The translations under genes and the position numbers were made by a program. From the NCBI RefSeq assembly GCF_002995805.1, contig NZ_PVXL01000045.1, forward strand, positions 1 through 64,000: a stretch of DNA of 64,000 bases, given 5' to 3'. Below the pieces are notes generated by a model. It was given only the letters and a program-made list of their open reading frames with translations, was not told the origin of the DNA and did not search any database. The DNA comes from Neomoorella stamsii. Lineage in GTDB: Bacteria > Bacillota > DSM-521 > Neomoorellales > Neomoorellaceae. Each line of letters opens with the position of its first letter. Positions within the stretch are counted from its first letter, which is position 1. This document shows, piece by piece, positions 51,225-60,051 of this stretch.

Positions 51225-51531
51225 TTTTGTGGATTCTCAAGGCGGTACCCTGGCCGTAGCCCTGGCTGAACTGGAAGGACACCTGAGTGAGGTTTTAAAG
51301 GAAGTGCGGCGCCTCCGGGCTTTAGCGCGGGCCCTGGAGGAAGAAAACCAGCGCCTCAGGACCATCATGTTCGCGGACCAGGCCGGGGAAGGTGGTTACC
51401 AGCAGCTTTTACGCTTTTATGAGGAGGGTTTTCACGTATGCCCGCCCCATTTTGCCCGGGTGCGGGACGGGGAGGGCTGCCTTTTTTGCCAGAGTTTTTT
51501 AGAGAAGAAGGGGTTACAGTCCCATGGCTAG
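51214..51531 (+). CDS. yabA: Replication initiation control protein YabA
   Basis: A 105-residue protein: N-terminal coiled coil ALAELEGHLSEVLKEVRRLR then ALEEENQRLRTIMF, and a C-terminal zinc domain HVCPPHFARVRDGEGCLFC. YabA tetramers bind DnaA and DnaN to limit initiation. ATG 51214 overlaps the ricT end by 11 bases; AGGAGAG upstream. Confidence 0.9.
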   Translation: MSSNFVDSQGGTLAVALAELEGHLSEVLKEVRRLRALARALEEENQRLRTIMFADQAGEGGYQQLLRFYEEGFHVCPPHFARVRDGEGCLFCQSFLEKKGLQSHG

Positions 51532-52381
51532 CCTTTACCTGGTAGCCACTCCCATCGGTAACCTGGAGGACATTACCCTGCGGGCCTTAAGGGTCCTGCA
51601 GGAGGTCGATTTAATCGCTGCCGAGGATACCCGGCGTACCCGGGAACTCCTGGCCCATTATGACCTGCACACACCCCTGACCAGTTACCACCGCCACAAC
51701 CAGGCCAGCAAAACCCCTTATTTATTAAAGCTTCTCCAGGAAGGCAGGGATATCGCCCTTGTTTCCGATGCCGGCCTCCCGGGCATCAGCGACCCGGGGG
51801 AAGAGCTGGTGCGGCAGGCGGTAGCTGCCGGCATTAAGGTAGTTCCCATTCCCGGTGCCAACGCCGCCCTCGCTGCCCTGGTGGCGTCCGGGTTACCGGC
51901 TGGCCGTTTCGTTTTTGAGGGTTTTTTGCCCCGGGCCGGGAAGGAGCGCCGGGAACGGCTGGCGGCCCTGGCGGCTGAGGAACGGACCCTGATTTTCTAT
52001 GAGGCCCCCCACCGCCTGGTGGCTACCCTGTCGGACTTGCTGGCAACCCTGGGAGAACGGCGGGTTGCCGTCGGCCGGGAGCTGACAAAAAAATTTGAGA
52101 CCATCTGGCGGGGGTTGCTGTCGGAAGCAGTAGCGCACTTCCACGCCAACCCGCCCCGGGGAGAGATTACCCTGGTAGTGGCCGGGGCCGGGCCGGCAAT
52201 CCTGCCGGCTTATGACCCGGCCCGGGCGGCAGCGGAGGTGGCGGAACTGGAAGCTGCCGGCCTCGACCGTAAAGAGGCTATGGCCAGGGTAGCCCGGCGT
52301 TACGGCCAGCCCCGGCGGGAGATTTACCGTGCCTGCTTGCAGGCCCTCAAAAAAGGTGGCGAGGCCTTCCTGTCAAAATAA
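51524..52381 (+). CDS. rsmI: 16S rRNA (cytidine-1402 2'-O) methyltransferase
   Basis: A 285-residue SAM methyltransferase of the tetrapyrrole methylase fold. Motifs: SLYLVATPIGNLEDITLRAL, DLIAAEDTRRTRELL, VSDAGLPGISDPGEELV and PGANAALAALVASGLP. ATG 51524 overlaps the yabA stop. The Bacillus genes trmN6 and yazA that come between are not present. Confidence 0.96.
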   Translation: MASLYLVATPIGNLEDITLRALRVLQEVDLIAAEDTRRTRELLAHYDLHTPLTSYHRHNQASKTPYLLKLLQEGRDIALVSDAGLPGISDPGEELVRQAVAAGIKVVPIPGANAALAALVASGLPAGRFVFEGFLPRAGKERRERLAALAAEERTLIFYEAPHRLVATLSDLLATLGERRVAVGRELTKKFETIWRGLLSEAVAHFHANPPRGEITLVVAGAGPAILPAYDPARAAAEVAELEAAGLDRKEAMARVARRYGQPRREIYRACLQALKKGGEAFLSK

Positions 52382-52406
52382 AAAGGCGCCCGGAGGCGCC
52401 CCTTTT
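52381..52406. terminator. Bidirectional terminator between rsmI and abrB
   Basis: AAAAGGCGCC (52381-52390), loop CGGA, GGCGCC (52395-52400), CCTTTT. A-tract before and T-tract after, so it can end transcription from both converging genes. Confidence 0.8.
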
Positions 52407-52418
52407 ACCTTACCTGAC

Positions 52419-52676
52419 TTAGACAGCCCTGGCCTGCTGGGTCATGGCTTCCAGGCATGCCCGGCAGACGTTTTTACCATGGAAATTGACGATATCTTCC
52501 GCATTGCCGCAGAAAACACAGCCGGGCTCATACTTTTTCAGGATAATTTTCTCATGGTCGACGTAAATCTCCAGGGCGTCTTTTTCATCGATGCCCAGGG
52601 TACGCCGCAGCTCAATGGGAATGACTACCCGGCCGAGCTCGTCCACTTTACGTACCACGCCCGTAGATTTAATCAT
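52419..52676 (-). CDS. abrB: AbrB-family transition state regulator
   Basis: An 85-residue DNA-binding protein: N-terminal AbrB domain STGVVRKVDELGRVVIPIEL, RRTLGIDEKDALEIYV, and a C-terminal part with CVFCGN and NVCRACLEA, a zinc-ribbon-like Cys set seen in Bacillus AbrB/Abh-like proteins of clostridia. Controls stationary-phase and sporulation genes. In the conserved place upstream of metG, on the opposite strand. Confidence 0.93.
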   Translation of the reverse strand: MIKSTGVVRKVDELGRVVIPIELRRTLGIDEKDALEIYVDHEKIILKKYEPGCVFCGNAEDIVNFHGKNVCRACLEAMTQQARAV

Positions 52677-52720
52677 GGCTCTCCCCTCCCTATTTCAACA
52701 TGTTTCGACAACCTGTCTAT

Positions 52721-52749
52721 ATGGTACCAGTGTTTCCAGTAAAAGTCAA
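52721..52749 (-). promoter_or_regulatory. Candidate abrB promoter
   Basis: On the minus strand TTGACT (plus 52744-52749) and TACCAT (plus 52721-52726) are 17 bases apart. The sequence between here and the start has the repeated words GTTGTCGAAACA and ATGTTGAAA, which might bind AbrB or Spo0A (TGTCGAA is a 0A-box). Confidence 0.6.
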
Positions 52750-52798
52750 CCATATTTTGGACAAAAAATTAGCCTTCTCGCGCCATTATAGCCAAAAC

Positions 52799-52828
52799 TT
52801 GACAACTTGCTCTTTTTTTTAATATAAT
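52799..52828 (+). promoter_or_regulatory. metG promoter
   Basis: TTGACA (52799-52804), 18 bases, TATAAT (52823-52828), 32 bases before ATG. Both boxes are perfect consensus. Confidence 0.85.
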
Positions 52829-52860
52829 ACTCCTGAATTTGCCGAAAGGGGACGACCAGG

Positions 52861-54816
52861 ATGGGGGACAAGGTTTTTTACGTTACCACCCCTATTTATT
52901 ATCCCAGCGATAAACTGCATATTGGTCATGCCCTGACGACCACCATGGCCGACACCCTGGCCCGCTACAAGCGCCTGCGGGGTTATGACGTTTATTTCCT
53001 CACCGGTTCCGACGAGCACGGCCAGAAAATCCAGCGCAAGGCCCGGGAAGCTGATCTACCGCCCCAAAAGTATGTCGACCGTATTGTGGCTACTTTCCAG
53101 GAACTCTGGCGCCGTCTTAATATTTCTTATAACGACTTTATTCGCACCACCGAACCGCGCCATACGCGGGTCGTCCAGCATCTACTGCAGAAAATTTACG
53201 ACCAGGGGGATATCTATAAGTCCACCTACGAGGGCTGGTACTGTACCCCCTGTGAAACCTTCTGGACGGAACGGCAGCTCAAGGACGGCAACTGCCCCGA
53301 CTGCGGCCGGCCGGTGGAACTGGTCAAGGAAGAAAGCTATTTCTTCCGGATGAGCAAATATGCCGATCGCCTGCTGCAATATATAAAAGAACACCCTGAC
53401 TTTATCCTGCCCGTTTCCCGGCGCAATGAGATGATCAGCTTTATCGAGGGTGGCCTGGAGGACCTGTGTATTTCCCGGACCACCTTTGACTGGGGTATAC
53501 CGGTGCCCATGGACCCCAGGCACGTTATCTATGTCTGGTTTGATGCCCTCACCAACTACATCTCCGCCCTGGGCTACGGTACCGAAGATGATCACCTTTT
53601 CCGTAAATACTGGCCGGCCGCCGTGCACCTGGTGGGTAAAGATATCGTCCGCTTCCACACTATTATCTGGCCCATTATCCTCATGGCCGCCGGCATTGAC
53701 CCGCCGCGCCAGGTCTTTGGCCACGGCTGGCTCCTGGTGGACGGCGGCAAGATGTCCAAATCCAAGGGCAATGTTGTCGATCCCATGGTGCTCATCGACC
53801 GCTACGGCGCCGACGCCATCCGTTATTTCCTCCTGCGGGAAATGCCCTACGGCGCCGACGGTTACTACAGTGAAGAGGCTTTAATTACCCGCCTCAATAC
53901 CGACCTGGCCAACGACTTTGGCAACCTCCTCAGCAGGACGACGGCCATGATTGAAAAATTTAACGGCGGGGTGATTGCGGCGCCCTCAGTCCCGGAGCCC
54001 CTGGATGAGGAGTTAAAGGCCATAGCCAGGGCTGTGCCGGATGAGGTGGACGCGGCTCTGAACAATTTTGAATTCGCCCGGGCCCTCACGGCCATCTGGC
54101 GCCTGGTTAACCGGGCCAATAAATACATCGAGGAGACGGCTCCCTGGGCCCTGGCCAAAGACCCCTTAAAGAAACCGCGCCTGCAGACGGTCCTTTACAA
54201 CCTGGCCGAGGCCATGCGCCAGGCTACCATCATGGTGGGGCCCTTTATGCCCGGCGTACCGGCCCGGGTGTGGGAGCAGCTGGGCCTTTCGGATGTCCCC
54301 GCGGCCCTCACCTGGGAGAGCCTGGCCACCTGGGGGGGCATCCCTGCCGGTACCCGGGTGAGAAGGGGCCCGGCCCTCTTCCCCCGTATTGAACTTAACG
54401 AACAGGAAGGAGAAGGACCGGTGGCAGTACAGGAGAAGCCGGCGGCGACGTCGCCTGCAGTTAAAGAAGAAACGGTTGCTAAACCCGGTGAAGAAGAAAT
54501 AACCATCGAGGAATTCGCTCGCATTAAACTAAGGGTAGCTGAAGTCCTGGCGGCGGAGAAGGTGGCCAACGCCGACAAGCTCCTAAAGCTGGAAGTTAAA
54601 GTTGGTGACGAGCGGCGGACTATCGTGGCCGGCATCGCCCGCTACTACCGGCCGGAAGAACTGGTGGGCAAAAAGGTTGTTATTGTGGCTAATTTGAAGC
54701 CGGCAAAACTCAGGGGTATTGTCTCCCAGGGGATGGTGCTGGCGGCCGTCGCTGACGATACCTTAAGCCTGGTAACACCGGAGCGGGCTATTCAGGACGG
54801 CGCCCAGGTGCGATAA
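52861..54816 (+). CDS. metG: Methionyl-tRNA synthetase with C-terminal tRNA-binding domain
   Basis: A 651-residue class I synthetase. HIGH motif in KLHIGHALTT, zinc site WYCTPCETFW and CPDCGRP, KMSKS in GGKMSKSKGNVVDP, anticodon-binding helices, a Pro/Ala/Glu/Lys linker at about 515-545, and a C-terminal EMAP/Trbp111 domain (RIKLRVAEVLAAEKV, IVANLKPAKLRGIVSQGMVL). ATG 52861 after AAAGGGGACG. It is followed by tatD with no gap. Confidence 0.97.
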   Translation: MGDKVFYVTTPIYYPSDKLHIGHALTTTMADTLARYKRLRGYDVYFLTGSDEHGQKIQRKAREADLPPQKYVDRIVATFQELWRRLNISYNDFIRTTEPRHTRVVQHLLQKIYDQGDIYKSTYEGWYCTPCETFWTERQLKDGNCPDCGRPVELVKEESYFFRMSKYADRLLQYIKEHPDFILPVSRRNEMISFIEGGLEDLCISRTTFDWGIPVPMDPRHVIYVWFDALTNYISALGYGTEDDHLFRKYWPAAVHLVGKDIVRFHTIIWPIILMAAGIDPPRQVFGHGWLLVDGGKMSKSKGNVVDPMVLIDRYGADAIRYFLLREMPYGADGYYSEEALITRLNTDLANDFGNLLSRTTAMIEKFNGGVIAAPSVPEPLDEELKAIARAVPDEVDAALNNFEFARALTAIWRLVNRANKYIEETAPWALAKDPLKKPRLQTVLYNLAEAMRQATIMVGPFMPGVPARVWEQLGLSDVPAALTWESLATWGGIPAGTRVRRGPALFPRIELNEQEGEGPVAVQEKPAATSPAVKEETVAKPGEEEITIEEFARIKLRVAEVLAAEKVANADKLLKLEVKVGDERRTIVAGIARYYRPEELVGKKVVIVANLKPAKLRGIVSQGMVLAAVADDTLSLVTPERAIQDGAQVR

Positions 54817-55587
54817 ATGCCGGAACTCATTGACTCCCACGCCCACCTCAACGATCCGGCCTTTGGCGCCGACCTGGCCGGTGTCCTGGGCCGCCTGCAA
54901 GAGGCCGGCGTTGTAGCTGTAATCAACGTGGGTTATGATGTATCATCTTCCCGGCGGGCGGTGGAGCAGGCCCACGCCTGGCCCTTTATCTACGCTGCCG
55001 TGGCCGTCCACCCCCATGATGCGGCGACTTTCGACGCGGAGGCGGCGAATGTCATCGGCGGCCTGGCGAGGGACAGCCGGGTGGTGGCCATTGGCGAAAC
55101 GGGACTCGATTACTACCGCAACCTTTCACCCCGGCAGCGCCAGCAGGAGGTCTTTCGCTGGCACCTGGAGCTGGCCCGATCTTTACGCCTGCCGGTAATT
55201 GTCCATGACCGTGACGCCCATGGGGATACCCTGCGGATTTTAAATAAGGCCGGGCCTTTCCCGGCGGGGGGCGTCCTCCACTGTTTCTCCGGTAGCTGGG
55301 AAATGGCCTGGGAGTGCCTGGAGATGGGCTTTTATATTTCCTTTGCTGGGCCGGTAACCTATAAAAACGCGGCCCGGTTGCGGGAAGTGGCCGTCCGGGT
55401 GCCCCTGGAGCGGTTGCTCATTGAAACCGACTGCCCGTATCTTACCCCGGAGCCCCACCGGGGCCGGCGTAACGAGCCGGCTTACTTGGGCCTGGTGGCC
55501 GACGCCATAGCCGCAGCCCGGGGCCTGGCAGCGGAAGCCGTCAGCGAAGCCACCGCGGCCAACGCCCGGCGCCTGTTTGGGATTTGA
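54817..55587 (+). CDS. tatD: TatD-family metal-dependent DNase
   Basis: A 256-residue TIM-barrel hydrolase. Metal ligands lie in LIDSHAHLND (His-x-His), VAIGETGLDYYRN (Glu), PVIVHDRDAH (His), VLHCFSGSWEM (His) and LIETDCPYLTPEP (Asp). Family members are 3'-5' DNases. It starts on the base after the metG stop. Confidence 0.95.
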   Translation: MPELIDSHAHLNDPAFGADLAGVLGRLQEAGVVAVINVGYDVSSSRRAVEQAHAWPFIYAAVAVHPHDAATFDAEAANVIGGLARDSRVVAIGETGLDYYRNLSPRQRQQEVFRWHLELARSLRLPVIVHDRDAHGDTLRILNKAGPFPAGGVLHCFSGSWEMAWECLEMGFYISFAGPVTYKNAARLREVAVRVPLERLLIETDCPYLTPEPHRGRRNEPAYLGLVADAIAAARGLAAEAVSEATAANARRLFGI

Positions 55588-56715
55588 TCAGAAAAATTCC
55601 CGCAGCACATAATCACGGAACATCGGCTCAACGAATGTATAAGACCCGCGCCCCTTCTTCTCGATCACTGTTTTAGCCAACAAATGATCTATCGTCCGCT
55701 TAATTTCATTAGGATTGGCGTTTTTTATGCTATAAATACTGGTTCCTGTGGCAATGCGCTTTAATACCTGGCGTCCAGTGAAACTCAGGTTTAGATCGTC
55801 TAGTAATTGATCGTAGATGGGGGCAAGAGTCAGCAGGGCGCGATCATATCCCAAGCTTACAATCTCAAGGGATATGGTGTTCTGCCCGGCTTCAAGCAAT
55901 GCGTAGTATAGTTCGGAACATACAACCATCGTGTCCTGGGGGTGCCCTCCGGTTTTACGGGTAATCTCCTTTATTGCTTCCGGGGTAGATATGATTCCCC
56001 TGGTGCGGAACTTTTTGGCAATATATTCCGCCCAGGCCGTTTCGGGAATCGAGGGTATGGGAAGAATAGTGGCGAACCGGTAAAAGGCTTCCTTTTTGTC
56101 AGCGAATAGGGTTTTCATCATGCCCTCTTTTGATCCCAGGAACAAGTAGGCCACATCTTCTTGATTTTGAAAATAGGAACGCATCTTTTTATAGATTTCC
56201 GTCCCTGCTACCCGGGAAGCGTCTTGAAATTCATCGAACAAGATAACCACCGGCTTTTTATCCCGTTTAGCCAACACCCCGGGCAAGTTTAGCGCATAGT
56301 CAAGCAAAGCTTCATCGCTTTGCTCGCCTTGCGAAAGCCCCAAATCGAGTTCAAGGTCCTGGAGCTTAATTGCTAGTTTCGCAGTGCCGACAATGGTTTT
56401 AGTCCGGTCTTTCCACGCGTCGATTGTCTTGCGAATGCCAGTCCTGTTTTCCAGGCAAGCGTTAATCAGCGCAACGGCCAGATCGCGCTTGCTGGAAAGC
56501 CGGAAAAGATCAACTGAAGCGATATAAAAACCTTTTACCTTTAGCTGCCTTAACACCTCATGGGCCAATGAGGTTTTTCCTATGCGCCGTGGGCCGTAAA
56601 GCATGACGCTTTGACCCTCAGAGAGCCTGGTTACAAGGGAGGTAATGAAATCCTCCCTGTCGACGATATCTTCTTCCGCAACAGGACCGCCGATGGGAAA
56701 TAGCTTACCTGGCAT
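55588..56715 (-). CDS. Stand-alone AAA ATPase (archaeal ATPase family)
   Basis: A 375-residue STAND/MNS-type ATPase. Walker A LYGPRRIGKTSLAHEVL, Walker B KPVVILFDEFQDASRV, sensor-like AYLFLGSKEGMM, and a C-terminal winged helix (SFTGRQVLKRIATGTSIYSI). ATG 56715 after AAGGGGCG. It interrupts the conserved tatD-yabE order on the opposite strand, is less GC-rich than its neighbours, and has an AT-rich upstream region, so it was probably acquired. Similar ATPases occur in defence and mobile contexts but the function is unknown. Confidence 0.85.
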   Translation of the reverse strand: MPGKLFPIGGPVAEEDIVDREDFITSLVTRLSEGQSVMLYGPRRIGKTSLAHEVLRQLKVKGFYIASVDLFRLSSKRDLAVALINACLENRTGIRKTIDAWKDRTKTIVGTAKLAIKLQDLELDLGLSQGEQSDEALLDYALNLPGVLAKRDKKPVVILFDEFQDASRVAGTEIYKKMRSYFQNQEDVAYLFLGSKEGMMKTLFADKKEAFYRFATILPIPSIPETAWAEYIAKKFRTRGIISTPEAIKEITRKTGGHPQDTMVVCSELYYALLEAGQNTISLEIVSLGYDRALLTLAPIYDQLLDDLNLSFTGRQVLKRIATGTSIYSIKNANPNEIKRTIDHLLAKTVIEKKGRGSYTFVEPMFRDYVLREFF

Positions 56716-56952
56716 TATCAACGCCCCTTGATATTATTATCCATGATTATTACTTATTATGTAATATTATATTACACAAGGTGTAATAAAGCAATATTTT
56801 TCCGGCCAATCCAAAACCCGCCCCAGGAAATAGAGGCATACCGCTTGAAATAAGTTATAATCCTCCTGCCTTCAGGGCAGGATTTTTTATGGGTATAAAA
56901 GGCGAATATTCTGGCAAGGCTATAGCTGGTATAATATGGAAGGAGTGGCGTC

Positions 56953-57939
56953 ATGTTCAAGATATTACCCCTTTCCGGCCAGCGGCCTGCCCTTGCCTGG
57001 AGAAAGTCGATGCTGGTACTGGCCTGCCTGCTGATGGGGCTCCAGTCCCTGGTGCTGGCAGGCTGGACCAGTAATCGCGTCGATATTTTCACCGATGGCA
57101 GCGCCAGACAGGTAGCCACCGGCCAGTGGTACCTGGGCGACAGCCGGGGCCCGACCGGTAGCCAGGTACAGATAGGCGACTGGGTTTTACCCCTGCCCGG
57201 TGCCTGGTTCTGGCCGGGCTTAAAACTGACCATGGCCGGCGTAGTGCCGGTAGCGGCCGAGATTGCCGGCCAGCCTCTCTGGTCCCAGGTACCGCTACCG
57301 GCGGTAGCCGGAATCCTGGCCCAGGAGGGCATAACCCTGGGTCCTGAAGACAGGGTAGATAGCAACCTGGGCAGCAATGACCCTTACCAGTATATCCGGG
57401 TCATCAGGGTGGAAAATACCATTGAACTGCGCCAGGAAGCAGTACCGCCTCCCCTGGTGCGCCGGCCGGATCGGACTTTACAGCCGGGGAAGGAAAAGGT
57501 GGTCCAGGAAGGCCAGCCGGGAGTACGTTATTATAAATACCAGGTAAAGAAAGAGAATGGCGTCGAAGTCGAACGCCAACTCCTGGACACCTGGATCGAA
57601 GTCCAGCCCCAGCCACGGATAGTGGCCTACGGTAGCCGTGCCTACCCGGCAGTTACGGCGGCCCGCGCGGGGGATACCCTGCAGGTGATAGCTACGGCCT
57701 ATACCCACACCGGTAACCGGACGGCTACCGGCATCTGGCCCTACAGGGGAATAGTTGCCGTCGATCCCCGGGTCATACCCCTGGGGACCAGGCTTTACGT
57801 AGAAGGCTACGGTTATGCCGTGGCCCAGGACACGGGTGGCCTGATTAAAGGTAATCGTATTGACGTTTTTTTAGATAGTGAGGCCGAAGCCATCCAGTGG
57901 GGCCGGCGCCAGGTAACTGTACGCATTTTAGGGCGATAG
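56953..57939 (+). CDS. 3D-domain / G5-domain cell-wall protein
   Basis: A 328-residue exported protein: N-terminal hydrophobic helix (about residues 19-36, MLVLACLLMGLQSLVLAGW), a central G5 domain (IELRQEAVPPPLVRRPD ... GKEKVVQEGQPGVRYYKY) and C-terminal 3D domain (ATAYTHTGNRTATGIWP, AVDPRVIPLGTRLYVEGYG, KGNRIDVFL) with the three conserved Asp. The 3D fold is related to lytic transglycosylases. It is a divergent paralog of the next gene with a replaced N-terminal half. ATG 56953 after AAGGAG. Confidence 0.88.
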   Translation: MFKILPLSGQRPALAWRKSMLVLACLLMGLQSLVLAGWTSNRVDIFTDGSARQVATGQWYLGDSRGPTGSQVQIGDWVLPLPGAWFWPGLKLTMAGVVPVAAEIAGQPLWSQVPLPAVAGILAQEGITLGPEDRVDSNLGSNDPYQYIRVIRVENTIELRQEAVPPPLVRRPDRTLQPGKEKVVQEGQPGVRYYKYQVKKENGVEVERQLLDTWIEVQPQPRIVAYGSRAYPAVTAARAGDTLQVIATAYTHTGNRTATGIWPYRGIVAVDPRVIPLGTRLYVEGYGYAVAQDTGGLIKGNRIDVFLDSEAEAIQWGRRQVTVRILGR

Positions 57940-57952
57940 ACAAAAAATACCA

Positions 57953-57985
57953 GACACGGGGGCAGGAAAATCTTGCCCCCGCGTC
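57953..57985. other. GC-rich hairpin between the two 3D-domain genes
   Basis: CGGGGGCA (57957-57964) pairs with TGCCCCCG (57974-57981), extended by GAC/GTC across one mismatch. No T-tract follows on the plus strand, so it may be a processing or weak termination site. Confidence 0.5.
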
Positions 57986-58039
57986 GAAGTATAAGAAGTA
58001 TAATATGGAGAATGGGAAGTGAGAAGTTGGAGGTGACCC

Positions 58040-59041
58040 ATGGACGGGTGGATTACGCACTGGCGCCAGAAGAATTCCCGGGGGCGCCGCCGGCCCTGGC
58101 TCTGGCTCCTGGTGGCGGTATCAGTGCTTTTTACCGGCACCGGGTGGGGAGTAATGAACTTTGCCTGGAAGCAGGTAACCCTCCAGGTAGACGGGCGTGA
58201 GATCGCTAGTCGGACCTTTGCCCGCCAGGTAGGGCAATTTTTAAATGAGCAGCAAATTACCCTGGGGCCAGAGGATGTTGTTTTTCCTGCCCTGGACGCA
58301 CCTGTGACTAAAGGTATGGTGGTGACGGTCAAAAGGGCCGTCCTGGTAAAGATAATTGCCGGCGGGCAGGAAAAGGAAATTTTGACTCTTCCGGTGACTG
58401 TGGCCGAGGTTTTAAGCAAAGCGGGGGTAACTTTGCAGCCTGAAGACCGGGTTACCCCGGCTGTAACTGCCACCGTAAGGGCAGGGGACACAATTAAAGT
58501 TACCAGGGTCACCTACAAAATGGAAACGGTTAACAGGGAAATTAACTACCGGGTGGAGCGTCGGCCCGACGGGGAGTTAGAAAAAGGCATTACCCGCCTG
58601 GTGCAGAGGGGGCAGAAGGGCCTCCAGGAAGAAACTTACCGGATCGTCTATGAAGACGGACAGGAAGCAGGCCGTGAGCTGGTGGCAACTAAGGTAGTTA
58701 AAGAACCTGTACCGGAAATAATAGCTGTAGGAGCCCTGGATATGGCTTCCCGCGGGGGACACACTTTCCGCTTTGAGCGGGCTTTCTGGGCCGTTGCTAC
58801 GGCTTACACCCACACGGGCTCACGGACGGCGACAGGGGTTTATCCCCGGGTAGGTACCATTGCCGTAGACCCGAAGGTAATTCCCCTGGGTACCAGGCTC
58901 TATGTCGAAGGCTATGGCTTTGGTATTGCCCAGGATGTGGGCAGTGCCATCAAGGGTAACCGCATTGACGTTTTCCTGGACACGGAGGCGGCTACGGCCC
59001 GCTGGGGCGTCCGCCGGGTGAAAGTCTATATTTTACGCTAA
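58040..59041 (+). CDS. yabE: YabE-like protein with DUF348, G5 and 3D domains
   Basis: A 333-residue exported protein: basic N-terminus and membrane helix (WLWLLVAVSVLFTGTGWGV), two DUF348 repeats (VTLQVDGREIASRTFARQ; ILTLPVTVAEVLSKAGVTL), a G5 domain (METVNREINYRVERRPDG ... GLQEETYRIVYEDGQEAG) and a 3D domain (ATAYTHTGSRTATGVYP, VDPKVIPLGTRLYVEGYG). Family members are resuscitation-promoting-factor-like wall hydrolases. ATG 58040 after GGAGGTGA. Confidence 0.93.
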   Translation: MDGWITHWRQKNSRGRRRPWLWLLVAVSVLFTGTGWGVMNFAWKQVTLQVDGREIASRTFARQVGQFLNEQQITLGPEDVVFPALDAPVTKGMVVTVKRAVLVKIIAGGQEKEILTLPVTVAEVLSKAGVTLQPEDRVTPAVTATVRAGDTIKVTRVTYKMETVNREINYRVERRPDGELEKGITRLVQRGQKGLQEETYRIVYEDGQEAGRELVATKVVKEPVPEIIAVGALDMASRGGHTFRFERAFWAVATAYTHTGSRTATGVYPRVGTIAVDPKVIPLGTRLYVEGYGFGIAQDVGSAIKGNRIDVFLDTEAATARWGVRRVKVYILR

Positions 59042-59042
59042 A

Positions 59043-59068
59043 ACTACCCTCCACCGGGTGGTTTTTTG
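59043..59068 (+). terminator. Terminator after yabE
   Basis: ACTACCC (59043-59049), loop TCCACC, GGGTGGT (59056-59062), then TTTTT. Confidence 0.8.
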
Positions 59069-59164
59069 TTATAAGCCACCCGGCCCGCCATTACCGTTTT
59101 TCCATTTACATATATTTGTACCATGGCTGCAGATGTAGTATAATACCTCTATGGAGGGATTGGG

Positions 59165-60046
59165 GTGGATTCTGTAGCCACGCCAGGTAGAACCCTGGCC
59201 CTGGTCCGGGAAAAGGGGCTGGTACCTCGTAAATCCCGGGGCCAGAATTTTCTTGTGGATCTAAATATCGTGCGGAAAATTGCCAGGGCGGCCGGCCTTG
59301 GCCCTGATGATACTGTTGTCGAGATAGGACCCGGCCTGGGGGCCCTTACCCAGGAGCTGGCGGAACAGGCGGGACTGGTAATAGCCATTGAGATCGACCG
59401 GGATTTAATATCTGCTTTAAAAGAAACCTTGAAGGATAAGGCCAATGTGCGCCTGGTTGCCGGCGATGCCTTAAAAGTTGATTTTGATGAGTTAGTCGCC
59501 GGATTTAAGGGAGATGGAGGAGGAAGGTTGCCCACTTATAAGCTAGTGGCCAACCTTCCTTATTATATAACCACCCCCATCCTGATGCATTTACTGACCG
59601 GTAAATTTCAGATTACGGAACTTGTTTTAATGGTCCAGGCCGAAGTGGGTTACCGGATGCTGGCCTTACCGGGAAGCAAGGATTATGGCTCTTTGAGTAT
59701 AGTGGTCCAGTATTATACGATCCCGGCCGTTATCTTGAAGGTGCCGCGCACCGTCTTTTACCCGCGGCCGGAGGTCGACTCCCTGGTAGTGAAACTAACC
59801 CGCCGGGCTGAGCCGGCAGTACAGGCAGGGGATGAAGATTTCTTTTTCCGGGTGGTCCGGGCCGCCTTTAACCAGCGGCGTAAGACCCTTTTAAACGCCC
59901 TGGACAGCCTGGGACTGGAACGTCCCCTGTTACTAAAAGCTATGGCAGTTGCCGGAGTTGAACCCCGGAGAAGGGGAGAAACCTTGACTATTGAAGAGTT
60001 TGCTAACTTGAGCAAAGCGTTACAGCAACAAATGGAAAGAAGGTGA
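59165..60046 (+). CDS. ksgA: 16S rRNA dimethyladenosine transferase
   Basis: A 293-residue rRNA adenine dimethylase modifying A1518/A1519. Motifs: KSRGQNFLVDLNIVRKI, VVEIGPGLGALTQELAEQ (SAM site), AIEIDRDLI, LVANLPYYITTPILMHLL (catalytic NLPY), and PRPEVDSLVVKLTRR. GTG 59165 after GGAGGG. In Bacillus rnmV lies between yabE and ksgA; it is missing here. Confidence 0.97.
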   Translation: MDSVATPGRTLALVREKGLVPRKSRGQNFLVDLNIVRKIARAAGLGPDDTVVEIGPGLGALTQELAEQAGLVIAIEIDRDLISALKETLKDKANVRLVAGDALKVDFDELVAGFKGDGGGRLPTYKLVANLPYYITTPILMHLLTGKFQITELVLMVQAEVGYRMLALPGSKDYGSLSIVVQYYTIPAVILKVPRTVFYPRPEVDSLVVKLTRRAEPAVQAGDEDFFFRVVRAAFNQRRKTLLNALDSLGLERPLLLKAMAVAGVEPRRRGETLTIEEFANLSKALQQQMERR

Positions 60047-60051
60047 TACCG

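Noticed and set aside
57953-57985. Hairpin between the two 3D-domain genes as a true terminator
   Set aside because: There is no T-tract after the stem on the plus strand, so it is listed only as a hairpin.
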